Positions 27,556 to 35,463 of a stretch of DNA of 64,000 nucleotides are shown here, in pieces. The stretch is from Streptomyces rimosus (lineage in GTDB: Bacteria; Actinomycetota; Actinomycetes; Streptomycetales; Streptomycetaceae), in contig NZ_CP023688.1 of NCBI RefSeq assembly GCF_008704655.1, forward strand, positions 3,844,001 to 3,908,000, written 5' to 3'. The translations under genes and the position numbers were made by a program. The notes beneath the pieces are model-generated. The model made no database searches. It was not told the DNA's origin and saw only the letters and a program-made list of their open reading frames with translations. Numbering within the stretch: the stretch's first letter is position 1; the number at the start of each line of letters is the position of its first letter.

Positions 27556-28845
27556 TCAGCCCGCCAGGCCGGCCGCGCGGAACGCGTCCAGGCTCGGCCG
27601 GATGGTGGCCGTCGGACCGGTGGTCGGCGCGACCGCGTCCAGCGTCTTGAGCCCGTCGCCGGTGTTCAGCACGACGGTGGTCAGCGCCGGGTCGAGCAGA
27701 CCGTTCTCGATCAGCTTCTTGGTCACGCCGACGGTCACGCCGCCGGCGGTCTCCGCGAAGATGCCCTCCGTACGGGCCAGCAGCTTGATCGCGTCCACCA
27801 CCTGGCCGTCGTTCACGTCCTCGACCGCGCCGCCGGTGCGCCGGGCGATGTCGAGCACGTACGGGCCGTCGGCCGGGTTGCCGATCGCCAGCGACTTGGC
27901 GATGGTGTCGGGCTTCTGCGGCCGTACGACGTCGTGACCGGCCTTGAAGGCGGTCGAGACCGGCGAGCAGCCCTCGGCCTGGGCGCCGAAGATCTTGTAC
28001 GGCTTGTCCTCGACCAGCCCGAGCGCGATCAGCTCCTTGAGCCCCTTGTCGATCTTCGTGAGCTGCGAGCCCGACGCGATCGGGATGACGATCTGGTCCG
28101 GCAGCCGCCAGCCGAGCTGCTCGCAGATCTCGTACGCGAGGGTCTTGGAGCCCTCGCCGTAGTACGGGCGCAGGTTGACGTTGACGAAGCCCCAGCCCTC
28201 GCCGAGCGGATCGCCGATCAGCTCCGAGCAGAAGCGGTTGACGTCGTCGTAGGTGCCCTCGATGCCGACCAGCTCGCCGCCGTAGACCGCGGCCATGACG
28301 ACCTTGCCCGCCTCCAGGTCGTGCGGGATGAAGACGCAGGAGCGGAAGCCTGCGCGGGCCGCCGCGGCGCCCACCGCGCCGGCCAGGTTGCCGGTGGAGG
28401 AGCAGGAAAGGGTGGTGAAGCCGAAGGCGCGGGCGGCCTCGACGGCGATGGCGACGACGCGGTCCTTGAAGGAGTGCGTCGGGTTGCCGGAGTCGTCCTT
28501 GACGTACAGGCCGCCGGTGACGCCCAACTCGCGGGCCAGGTTGTCGGCCTTGACCAGCTTGGTCAGGCCCGGGTTCAGGTTGGGCTTGTCCGCCACGTCG
28601 GCCGGGACGGGCAGCAGCGGCGCGTACCGCCAGATGCTGTTCGGGCCCGCCTCGATCCGCTTGCGCAGGCCCTCGGGGTCGCCGGCCGGCAGGTCGTAGG
28701 CGACCTCCAGCGGGCCGAAACAGGCCGCGCAGGCGAAGATCGGGCCGAGGTCGAAGCGCTCACCGCACTCGCGGCAGGACAGCGCGACGGCGGGGCCGAG
28801 GGAAACGGTGGGGCGGGTGGTGCTTTCAGCAGACTGCACAGCCAT
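27556..28845 (-). CDS. thrC: Threonine synthase
   Basis: A 429-residue PLP enzyme converting O-phosphohomoserine to threonine. An N-terminal zinc-ribbon-like segment (C24, C27, C39, C42) precedes the fold-type II core. Lys127 in NPTHSFKDR binds PLP, and SSTGNLAGAVGAAAARAG binds phosphate. ATG 28845 was chosen because MAVQSAEST fits the family start; the ribosome site is weak. Upstream is a SAM-I riboswitch, so expression should fall when SAM is abundant. Confidence 0.95.
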   Translation of the reverse strand: MAVQSAESTTRPTVSLGPAVALSCRECGERFDLGPIFACAACFGPLEVAYDLPAGDPEGLRKRIEAGPNSIWRYAPLLPVPADVADKPNLNPGLTKLVKADNLARELGVTGGLYVKDDSGNPTHSFKDRVVAIAVEAARAFGFTTLSCSSTGNLAGAVGAAAARAGFRSCVFIPHDLEAGKVVMAAVYGGELVGIEGTYDDVNRFCSELIGDPLGEGWGFVNVNLRPYYGEGSKTLAYEICEQLGWRLPDQIVIPIASGSQLTKIDKGLKELIALGLVEDKPYKIFGAQAEGCSPVSTAFKAGHDVVRPQKPDTIAKSLAIGNPADGPYVLDIARRTGGAVEDVNDGQVVDAIKLLARTEGIFAETAGGVTVGVTKKLIENGLLDPALTTVVLNTGDGLKTLDAVAPTTGPTATIRPSLDAFRAAGLAG

Positions 28846-28879
28846 GGAGGCGAGGCCCTTTCTCCTCATCTTCCTCGCG

Positions 28880-29015
28880 GCGCATCTCGCCACGAGACGG
28901 AATTGGCACCTTCCCTAGCCGGAGCCCCGCGGTCCGCGGCGTGCGCGGAGACGAGACGGCTGGAGGGTTGCCGGGGCTTCAACGGGCCGTATCCCTCTGC
29001 CCCTCTGGATGAGCG
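28880..29015 (-). ncRNA. SAM-I (S-box) riboswitch upstream of thrC
   Basis: On the minus strand the aptamer begins CGCTCATCCAGAGG near 29015. It contains the kink-turn and core GGCCCGTTGAAGCCCCGGC, then AACCCTCC, and ends with GGTGCCAATTCCG (about 28910-28898). A closing P1 strand, GATGCGC, ends at about 28880. These are the conserved S-box features; the actinobacterial SAM-IV layout lacks the GAGGG-type P2 seen here. The 3' boundary with the expression platform, 35 nt from the thrC ATG, is approximate; control could be translational. Confidence 0.9.
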
Positions 29016-29089
29016 GTATGGCGCTGGGCCGGGGCCCAGGCGTTTGTCGCGCCGACCCCGGCATGTCCGGGGCGATCGCGTTGTTCAAG

Positions 29090-29111
29090 ACTGTAGCCGA
29101 AGGGCCGGGCG
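29090..29111 (-). promoter_or_regulatory. Predicted promoter of the SAM riboswitch-thrC transcript
   Basis: On the minus strand TACAGT (29095-29090) is a good -10 box, with a weak CTCGAC-like -35 about 16 bp upstream. RNA would start about 70 nt before the riboswitch. Confidence 0.45.
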
Positions 29112-29178
29112 GTCGAGACAGTCGTCCGCACCGCGAGATGGATCACATCGTGGTCCGGGGAACGAAGGAGACGCGCAG

Positions 29179-30126
29179 GTGCTGCAAGAGGTGGAGCGCT
29201 GGCTGGCCAGCCGGTCCTGGTCGGCCGACGACCGCCCGCTCGACCGGCTGCTGGCCGCCAAGCGCGAGACGGGGCAGACGGTCTCCGTCGTGCTGCCGGC
29301 GCTCGACGAGGAGGCGACGGTCGGCGCGATCGTCGAGGCGATCCGTACGGAACTGATGACACCGTCGGTGCCGCTCGTCGACGAGCTGATCGTGCTGGAC
29401 TCCGGATCGACGGACGGCACTGCCAAGATCGCGGCGGAGGCGGGCGCGCGGGTGGTCCACCGGGACGAGGTGCTGCCGCGGCTGCCCGCGCTGCCCGGCA
29501 AGGGCGAGGTGCTGTGGCGCTCCCTGCTGGTCACCCGCGGTGACGTCGTCTGCTTCATCGACGCGGACCTGCGCGAGTTCTCCGCCACGTTCGTCTCCGG
29601 CATCGTCGGTCCGCTGCTGACCGACCCGGGTGTGCAGTTCGTCAAGGGCATGTACGACCGTCCGCTGGGCGAGGCGGCCGGGCAGGGCGGCCGGGTCACC
29701 GAGCTGGTCGCCCGCCCGCTGCTGAACCTGCACTGGCCGCAGCTGGCCGGGTTCGTGCAGCCGCTGGGCGGGGAGTACGCGGCCCGCCGGTCCCTGCTGG
29801 AGCGGCTGCCGTTCCCGGTGGGCTACGGCGTGGAGCTGGGCCTGCTGGTCGACGCGCTGCACACGGCCGGGCTGGACGCGCTGGCCCAGGTGGACGTCGG
29901 GGTGCGCAAACACCGCCACCAGGGCGGCCAGGCGCTCGGCCGGATGGCCGCGGCGATCTACCGCACCGCGCAGCTGCGGCTGGCGCGCGGCCACCTGGTG
30001 CGCCCGCGGCTGACCCAGTTCGAGCGCGGCGAGGCCGGTTTCGTACCGCGCACCTGGGACGTGGACACCGAGGAGCGGCCGCCGATGGCGGAGATCCCGG
30101 AGTACGCGGAGCGGCGCGCGGCCTGA
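29179..30126 (+). CDS. gpgS: Glucosyl-3-phosphoglycerate synthase (GT81)
   Basis: A 315-residue retaining GT-A glycosyltransferase. In mycobacteria the enzyme makes glucosyl-3-phosphoglycerate, a first step to glucosylglycerate or methylglucose lipopolysaccharide. Visible: VSVVLPALDEEATVGAIV near residue 35, metal-binding DAD in CFIDADL, PLGGEYAARR and GYGVELGLLVDA. GTG 29179 follows GAAGGAG. It is divergent from the thrC riboswitch and precedes otsA, suggesting a compatible-solute neighbourhood. The phosphatase partner is not here. Confidence 0.87.
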   Translation: MLQEVERWLASRSWSADDRPLDRLLAAKRETGQTVSVVLPALDEEATVGAIVEAIRTELMTPSVPLVDELIVLDSGSTDGTAKIAAEAGARVVHRDEVLPRLPALPGKGEVLWRSLLVTRGDVVCFIDADLREFSATFVSGIVGPLLTDPGVQFVKGMYDRPLGEAAGQGGRVTELVARPLLNLHWPQLAGFVQPLGGEYAARRSLLERLPFPVGYGVELGLLVDALHTAGLDALAQVDVGVRKHRHQGGQALGRMAAAIYRTAQLRLARGHLVRPRLTQFERGEAGFVPRTWDVDTEERPPMAEIPEYAERRAA

Positions 30127-30221
30127 GGCGGGTCCAGGACTCGTCGTACCCGTCGGAAACCGTGACGTTCCCCCTGCGCTCCGCACGTTTGAGCGGATCG
30201 GCGGCGGGCTAGTCTCGCAGC

Positions 30222-31682
30222 ATGGTCTCCGAGCGTTCTGGTGCCCAGGTTCTCGTCGCGTCCAACCGCGGCCCGGTGTCGTACACGAAGGGAGATGACG
30301 GCGCGCTCACCGCCAAACGCGGCGGCGGCGGGCTGGTCTCCGGTCTCTCCGCCATCGGGTCCGACGCCGGTGCGGTGTGGGTGTGCGCCGCCCTCGGGGA
30401 CGGCGACCGCGAGGCGGCCCGGCGCAGCGGCGGCCACCTGGACACCGCCGACACGGGCGGCCAGCACGTACGCATGCTGGACATCCCCGCCGATGTCTTC
30501 ACCGACGCCTACAACGGCATCGCGAACTCGGTGCTCTGGTTCGTCCACCACATGCTCTACCAGACGCCGCTGGAGCCTTCCTTCGACGACGCGTTCCGCG
30601 CGCGGTGGGCGTCGTACGAGGCGTACAACGCGGCCTTCGCGGACGCGCTCGCCGACGAGGCCGCACCCGGCGCCGTGGTCCTGGTGCAGGACTACCACCT
30701 CACGCTGGTGCCCGGCCTGCTCCGCGCCCGCCGCCCCGACCTGCGCATCGGGCACTTCTCGCACACGCCGTGGGCGCCCGCCGACTACTTCCGCATGCTG
30801 CCGGACGATGTGGCCGAGGCGGTGCTGCGCGGGATGCTGGGCGGCGACCGGGCGGCGTTCCTGACCCGGCGCTGGGCCGAGGCGTTCGCGGACTGCTGCG
30901 CGGCGGTGCTGGGCGCCGAGGTGACGCGCGGCGCGGACGGCGAGGTCACCATCACGCACGAGGGCCGTACGACCCGGCTCGGCGTGCACGGCCTCGGCGC
31001 GGACGCGGAGTTCCTGCGGGAGCGGGCGCACCGGCCGGACGTGGACGAGCGGCTGGCGGCGCTGCGCGAGCAGATCGGCGGCGCGGACCGCAAGACGATC
31101 GTCCGGGTGGACCGTACGGAACTGTCGAAGAACATCGTGCGCGGGCTGCGCGCGTACCGGGCGCTGCTGGCCGGGCACCCGGAGTGGCGCGAGCGGGTCG
31201 TGCACGTCGCGTTCGCCTACCCCTCACGGCAGGACCTGGAGGTCTACCGCGCGTACACCGACGAGGTCGGGCGGCTGGCCGAGGAGATCAACGCCGAGTA
31301 CGGCACCCCGGGCTGGCAGCCGGTCGTGCTGCACGTGAAGGACGACTTCGCGCGGTCGCTGGCCGCCTACCGGCTCGCCGACGTGGCGCTGGTCAACCCG
31401 ATCAGGGACGGTATGAACCTGGTCGCCAAGGAGGTCCCGGTGATCTCGGAGCGGGGCTGCGCGCTGGTGCTGTCCCGGGAGGCCGGGGCGTACGAGGAGC
31501 TGGGCGACGACGCGTTCTGCGTCAATCCGTACGACATCACGGGCACCGCCCGCGCCCTGCACGAGGCGCTGTCCCTGGAGGACGGCGAGCGGGCCGAGCG
31601 CACGAAGCGGCTGGCCGCGGCGGCCACCGCGCTGCCGCCGGACCGGTGGTTCCTCCAGCAGCTGCGGGCGCTGGAGCAGTAG
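30222..31682 (+). CDS. otsA: Trehalose-6-phosphate synthase, Streptomyces type
   Basis: A 486-residue GT20 enzyme joining a nucleotide-activated glucose to glucose-6-phosphate. Seen: VASNRGPVSY near the N-terminus, VQDYHLTLVPGLLR, FSHTPWAP, and C-terminal LVNPIRDGMNLVAKE. The donor-binding region reads RVDRTELSKN instead of the usual R-x-DY-x-KG, a variant of the Streptomyces enzymes for which GDP-glucose use has been reported. TAGTCT (30210-30215) lies six bases before ATG and no ribosome site is visible, so the mRNA is probably leaderless. It is convergent with otsB. Confidence 0.92.
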   Translation: MVSERSGAQVLVASNRGPVSYTKGDDGALTAKRGGGGLVSGLSAIGSDAGAVWVCAALGDGDREAARRSGGHLDTADTGGQHVRMLDIPADVFTDAYNGIANSVLWFVHHMLYQTPLEPSFDDAFRARWASYEAYNAAFADALADEAAPGAVVLVQDYHLTLVPGLLRARRPDLRIGHFSHTPWAPADYFRMLPDDVAEAVLRGMLGGDRAAFLTRRWAEAFADCCAAVLGAEVTRGADGEVTITHEGRTTRLGVHGLGADAEFLRERAHRPDVDERLAALREQIGGADRKTIVRVDRTELSKNIVRGLRAYRALLAGHPEWRERVVHVAFAYPSRQDLEVYRAYTDEVGRLAEEINAEYGTPGWQPVVLHVKDDFARSLAAYRLADVALVNPIRDGMNLVAKEVPVISERGCALVLSREAGAYEELGDDAFCVNPYDITGTARALHEALSLEDGERAERTKRLAAAATALPPDRWFLQQLRALEQ

Positions 31683-31692
31683 CCGGGACCCC

Positions 31693-32550
31693 TCAGGCGG
31701 GCGGCGCCCCCAGCCGGTCCGCGAGGGCGTGCAGCAGGGCGACGACGCCGGGCGGGCCGTCGACGACGAGGTCGGCCCGGCCCGCCAGCTCGGCGACCTC
31801 CGCGCTGCCGCTGCACACCAGCACCCCGGCCAGGCCGTCCGACCGCAGCTTGTCCACCGCGGAGAAGGCGGCGAGGTCGCCGAGGTCGTCGCCGCCGTAG
31901 AGGACGGTGGTGGCGCCGGTCTCGCGTACGTGGTCGGCCAGGGCGACGCCCTTGTCCATGCCGGGCGGGCGCAGTTCGAGGACGTAGCGGCCCGGTTCGA
32001 CGATCAGGCCGTGCCGCTCGGCGAGCGCGTACAGGGGCGCGCGCAGCAGCTCGAACGCGGCCTGCGGGTCCGCGGCGCGGCGGGTGTGGACGGCGATGGC
32101 GCGGCCCTTGTCCTCCACCCACGAGGCGTGCCAGGCGCCCAGCCCGTCCAGTACGCCGGGGAGTTCGGCCTGTACGGCGGCGACGCCGGGCGGCGGCGGA
32201 GGGGCCTGGACCGTACCCATGGCCGCGTCCCAGCGCTCGGCGCCGTAACCGCCGAGGACCACGAGCCGCTCCAGGCCCGGCGCGTCCGCGAAGCCGCCGA
32301 GGCGCACCGCGACGCCGGCCGGGCGGCCGGTGATGACCACCAGCGAGCCCAGCAGCGGCGCCAGGCGGGTCAGCGCCGCCACGGCTCCGGGGTGGGCGCG
32401 GGCCTTTTCGGGGTCGGGCACGATGCCGGCGAGTGTGCCGTCGAAGTCGAGCGCGAGCACGGCGCGGCCGGGGCTGTCCAGCAGCGCGGCGAGACCGTCC
32501 CGGCCCGCTTCGGTGACCGGCGTCGGCAAGGTGTTCGAGGGGCTGCCCAT
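31693..32550 (-). CDS. otsB: Trehalose-6-phosphate phosphatase
   Basis: A 285-residue HAD-fold phosphatase releasing trehalose from trehalose-6-phosphate. Motif I is LALDFDGTLAGIV with the nucleophile Asp; motif II is VVITGR; motif IV is YGGDDLGDLAAF. A cap domain lies between. Only 10 bp separate its end from the end of convergent otsA, so the two steps of the pathway are paired but not in one operon. ATG 32550. Confidence 0.94.
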   Translation of the reverse strand: MGSPSNTLPTPVTEAGRDGLAALLDSPGRAVLALDFDGTLAGIVPDPEKARAHPGAVAALTRLAPLLGSLVVITGRPAGVAVRLGGFADAPGLERLVVLGGYGAERWDAAMGTVQAPPPPPGVAAVQAELPGVLDGLGAWHASWVEDKGRAIAVHTRRAADPQAAFELLRAPLYALAERHGLIVEPGRYVLELRPPGMDKGVALADHVRETGATTVLYGGDDLGDLAAFSAVDKLRSDGLAGVLVCSGSAEVAELAGRADLVVDGPPGVVALLHALADRLGAPPA

Positions 32551-32652
32551 GGGGACGAGATTACCGGGCGGGCGCGAGCGCGTGCCGGGCGTACGGACGC
32601 ATCGGCGCTGCGCGCCGTCGCCGCCGGGCCGCGCGCCCGCCTCCCGCCGGGC

Positions 32653-32922
32653 TCAGCGGCGGCTGCGCCGGGCGTCGCGGACGCGGCGCAGCCGGTTGAC
32701 CGTGACGGGGTCGTGGGCGAGCGCCCGCGGGTCGTCCAGCAGGGCGTTCAGCAGCTGGTAGTAGCGGGTCGGCGAGATGCCGAGCCGCTCGCGGATGACC
32801 CGCTCCTTGGCGCCGGGACGCGGCCAGGAGCGGCGCTCGACACCGAGCACCGCCTCGTCCTGGGGGGACAGTGCTCCGGTGCCGGCGCCTCCGGTGCCGC
32901 CCTCGGTGCTGTCGCTCGTCAT
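32653..32922 (-). CDS. DUF3263 family protein
   Basis: An 89-residue basic protein with the family block LSPQDEAVLGVERRSWPRPGAKERVIRERLGISPTRYYQLLNALLDDP, which has a helix-turn-helix character. Function unknown; it is found throughout actinomycetes beside otsB. ATG 32922 is preferred to the longer frame; GGACGGG lies just upstream. Confidence 0.85.
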   Translation of the reverse strand: MTSDSTEGGTGGAGTGALSPQDEAVLGVERRSWPRPGAKERVIRERLGISPTRYYQLLNALLDDPRALAHDPVTVNRLRRVRDARRSRR

Positions 32923-33002
32923 CACCCGTCCACGATAAGGCCGCGGTATGACAATCCCCGCCGCACGCCCGCCCACCAGGGCCGGGCGTGCGGCAGGCCG
33001 GC

Positions 33003-34277
33003 TCACTGACCGGCGTTGTCCGCCTCGTTCGCCGCGTTCTGGATGTCGCTGAGCACACCGGCCGGGTTGCCGTTGGCGCCCACCGCGGTGCCCATCTTCG
33101 CCTTGACGGTCTTGCTGACCATCGGCCAGGAGGTCTTGTTCGCGGGGTAGAACTCGGCCTGGGCCAGCTGGCCCAGGAAGCTGTGCAGCTTGGCGTACTT
33201 GCTGTTGGCGAGCATCGCCTGGGACCCGGAGGTGGTGACGGGCAGCAGGCCGTACTCGCCGGAGAAGTCCATCACGTTCTTCTCGTTGTAGACGAAGTCG
33301 AGGAACTTGCCGACCTGGTCGCGGTGGCCGTTCTGCTTGAACGCCGTCATCCAGTCGGCGACGCCCATGGTCGCCTTGGCTTTGCCGGAGGGGCCCGGCA
33401 GCTCGACGGTGCCGTAGTCGATGCCCTTGGCCTCGGCCTGCTTCATCAGGGTGGGGTGGCCGTTGAGCATGCCGACGTCACCGGCCGCGAAGGCGTTGAA
33501 GGCGTCCTGGCGGTTGAGCTTGGCCGGGTCGGTGCCGGTCAGGCCCGGGCCGACCAGGTCCTTCTTCAGCCACTCGAAGGTCTTGACGTTCTGCGGCGAG
33601 TCGATCGTGTACTTGCCGATGCTGTCGGTGTAGCTGCCGCCGCCGCTGAGCATCCACATCAGCGTCTCGGCCTGCGTCTCCTCGGGGCCGAGCGGCAGCG
33701 CGTAGGGCATCTTGACGCCCTTGGCCTTGAGCTTGGCCGCGTCCGCCGCGATGTCCGCCCAGGTCTGCGGCGGGTTGGCGATGCCGGCCTCGGCGAAGAG
33801 CTTCTTGTTGTAGAACAGGCGGCGGGTGCTGGCGCCGAAGGGCATGCCGTACTGGATGCGCTGGTACTCCCCCGCCTCCGCGAGGGCGGGCACGAAGTCG
33901 GCGTGCACGGGGATGGAGAGCAGCTGGTCGGCGCTGTAGAGCTTGCCCGCGGCGGCGTAGTCCGCGTACGCGCCGATCTGCGCCATGTCCGGTGCCTTAC
34001 CGGACTTGACCATGTCCTCGACCTTCTTGTCGACGTCCTTCCAGCTGTAGACCGAGACCTCGACCTTGATGTTCGGGTTCTGCTTCTCGAAGTCCTTGAC
34101 GAGCTTGTCCCAGTAGTGCTGGGAGGAGTTCGCCTCGGTGTCGCCGTAGTCCGCCGCGACGAGCTTGAGTGTGACGTCGCCGCCGTCCGCGCTGCCGCCG
34201 CAGGCGGACAGGGAGAGCGTCATGGCCGTGGTGAGTCCCGCTGCCGCCAGGCTCAAGTACCGCCGCTGCACTGCCAT
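33003..34277 (-). CDS. ABC transporter sugar-binding lipoprotein (family 1), orphan
   Basis: A 424-residue extracellular solute-binding protein with a type II signal peptide (lipobox LSAC, C26). The body shows the oligosaccharide-binder pattern: SWKDVDKKVEDMVKSGKAPDMAQIG, YGMPFGASTRRLFYNKKLFAEAG. No permease or ATPase is adjacent, so it must share other subunits; the ATPase could be MsiK, encoded at 55.4 kb. It is divergent from nagK, and the shared 253-bp region carries two DasR-like sites, suggesting an amino-sugar ligand. Confidence 0.9.
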   Translation of the reverse strand: MAVQRRYLSLAAAGLTTAMTLSLSACGGSADGGDVTLKLVAADYGDTEANSSQHYWDKLVKDFEKQNPNIKVEVSVYSWKDVDKKVEDMVKSGKAPDMAQIGAYADYAAAGKLYSADQLLSIPVHADFVPALAEAGEYQRIQYGMPFGASTRRLFYNKKLFAEAGIANPPQTWADIAADAAKLKAKGVKMPYALPLGPEETQAETLMWMLSGGGSYTDSIGKYTIDSPQNVKTFEWLKKDLVGPGLTGTDPAKLNRQDAFNAFAAGDVGMLNGHPTLMKQAEAKGIDYGTVELPGPSGKAKATMGVADWMTAFKQNGHRDQVGKFLDFVYNEKNVMDFSGEYGLLPVTTSGSQAMLANSKYAKLHSFLGQLAQAEFYPANKTSWPMVSKTVKAKMGTAVGANGNPAGVLSDIQNAANEADNAGQ

Positions 34278-34382
34278 TACCGCCTTTTGTCCCGAATGTT
34301 CCGTGCTTGCCGGGGATGCCCCGTGGCTTCAGGGGTTCGCCCTCAACCGGCATGAACGACGAGTCTCCCCCGTTTACCCACA

Positions 34383-34398
34383 CAAGGTCTACACCACC
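34383..34398. promoter_or_regulatory. DasR-responsive element-like site 1
   Basis: The core GGTCTACACCAC matches the DasR palindrome AGTGGTCTAGACCACT at 11 of 12 core positions. It lies between the sugar-binding lipoprotein and nagK, nearer the lipoprotein. Confidence 0.6.
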
Positions 34399-34487
34399 CC
34401 TCATATCGCTTGCGCATCGCCTGTCACATACGCAGGTCACACCGGTTCGATCAGCACGGATATCAGGGGAACCGCCGCATCCCCGCG

Positions 34488-34503
34488 AGTGGACTAGACC
34501 TTT
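34488..34503. promoter_or_regulatory. DasR-responsive element-like site 2, before nagK
   Basis: AGTGGACTAGACCTTT matches the 16-bp DasR consensus at 13 positions and ends 27 bp before the nagK GTG. Confidence 0.7.
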
Positions 34504-34530
34504 CACGGCGGATCGCGCCAGACTGTTCCC

Positions 34531-35463
34531 GTGAGACACGTCATCGCCCTTGATGTGGGCGGCACCGGAATGAAGGCCGCCCTGGCAGGCGCGGACGGCA
34601 CGCTGCTCTACGAGGCGCGGCGCCCCACCGGCCGCGAGCGCGGCCCCGAGGCGGTCGTCGCCACGATCCTGGACTTCGCCGGGGAACTGCGCGAGATCGG
34701 GCACGCGCGGTTCGGCGCCCCGGCCGTCGCGGCCGGCGTCGCCGTACCGGGCATCGTCGACGACGCCCACGGCATCGCCGTCTACGCCGCCAACCTCGGC
34801 TGGCGCGACGTGCCGCTGCGCGCCCTGCTCTCCGAGCGGCTGGGCGGCGTCCCGGTCGCGCTCGGCCACGACGTCCGCACCGGCGGCCTGGCCGAAGGCC
34901 GGATCGGCGCGGGACGGGACGCCGACCGCTTCCTGTTCGTACCGCTGGGCACCGGCATCGCGGGCGCGATCGGCATCGAGGGCCGCATCGAGGCGGGCGC
35001 GCACGGCAGCGCGGGCGAGATCGGCCACATCGTCGTCCGGCCAGGCGGGCCCGAGTGCGGCTGCGGGCAGCGCGGCTGCCTGGAGACACTGGCCTCGGCC
35101 GCCGCCGTCGGCCGCGCCTGGGCCGCCGCCTGCGCCGACCCGGAGGCCACCGCGGCCGACGCCGCCAAGGCCGTGGAGTCCGGCGACGGACGCGCGCTGG
35201 CGGTGTGGCGGGACGCGGTGGACGCGCTCGCCGACGGCCTGGTCACCTCGCTGACCCTGCTCGACCCGGACACCCTGATCATCGGCGGCGGACTCGCCGA
35301 GGCGGGCGACACGCTGTTCCAGCCGCTGCGGGAAGCGGTCCGCGCACGGGTGACCTTCCAGCGGCTCCCCCTGATCGTTCCGGCGGCGCTCGGGGACGCC
35401 GCCGGCTGCCTGGGCGCAGGTCTGCTCGCCTGGGATCTTCTCTCCACGGAGGTAACTTCCTGA
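34531..35463 (+). CDS. nagK: N-acetylglucosamine kinase, ROK family
   Basis: A 310-residue ROK sugar kinase that phosphorylates GlcNAc at C6. ATP-binding DVGGTGMKAAL is at the start; LGTGIAGAIGIEGRI is the second phosphate loop. The zinc signature GEIGHIVVRPGGPECGCGQRGCLE is complete, and GGGLAEAGD is near the end. GTG 34531. Its TGA overlaps the nagA ATG by one base, giving translational coupling. GlcNAc specificity is inferred from nagA and from the DasR-like sites upstream. Confidence 0.88.
   Translation: MRHVIALDVGGTGMKAALAGADGTLLYEARRPTGRERGPEAVVATILDFAGELREIGHARFGAPAVAAGVAVPGIVDDAHGIAVYAANLGWRDVPLRALLSERLGGVPVALGHDVRTGGLAEGRIGAGRDADRFLFVPLGTGIAGAIGIEGRIEAGAHGSAGEIGHIVVRPGGPECGCGQRGCLETLASAAAVGRAWAAACADPEATAADAAKAVESGDGRALAVWRDAVDALADGLVTSLTLLDPDTLIIGGGLAEAGDTLFQPLREAVRARVTFQRLPLIVPAALGDAAGCLGAGLLAWDLLSTEVTS

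Noticed and set aside
28880..29015. SAM-IV instead of SAM-I riboswitch
   Set aside because: The GAGGG-type P2 with kink-turn and the GGTGCCAATTCC block are SAM-I features.
27433..29178. Large N-terminal extension of the GpgS frame
   Set aside because: It is antisense to thrC and its riboswitch; a ribosome site and the family start occur at GTG 29179.
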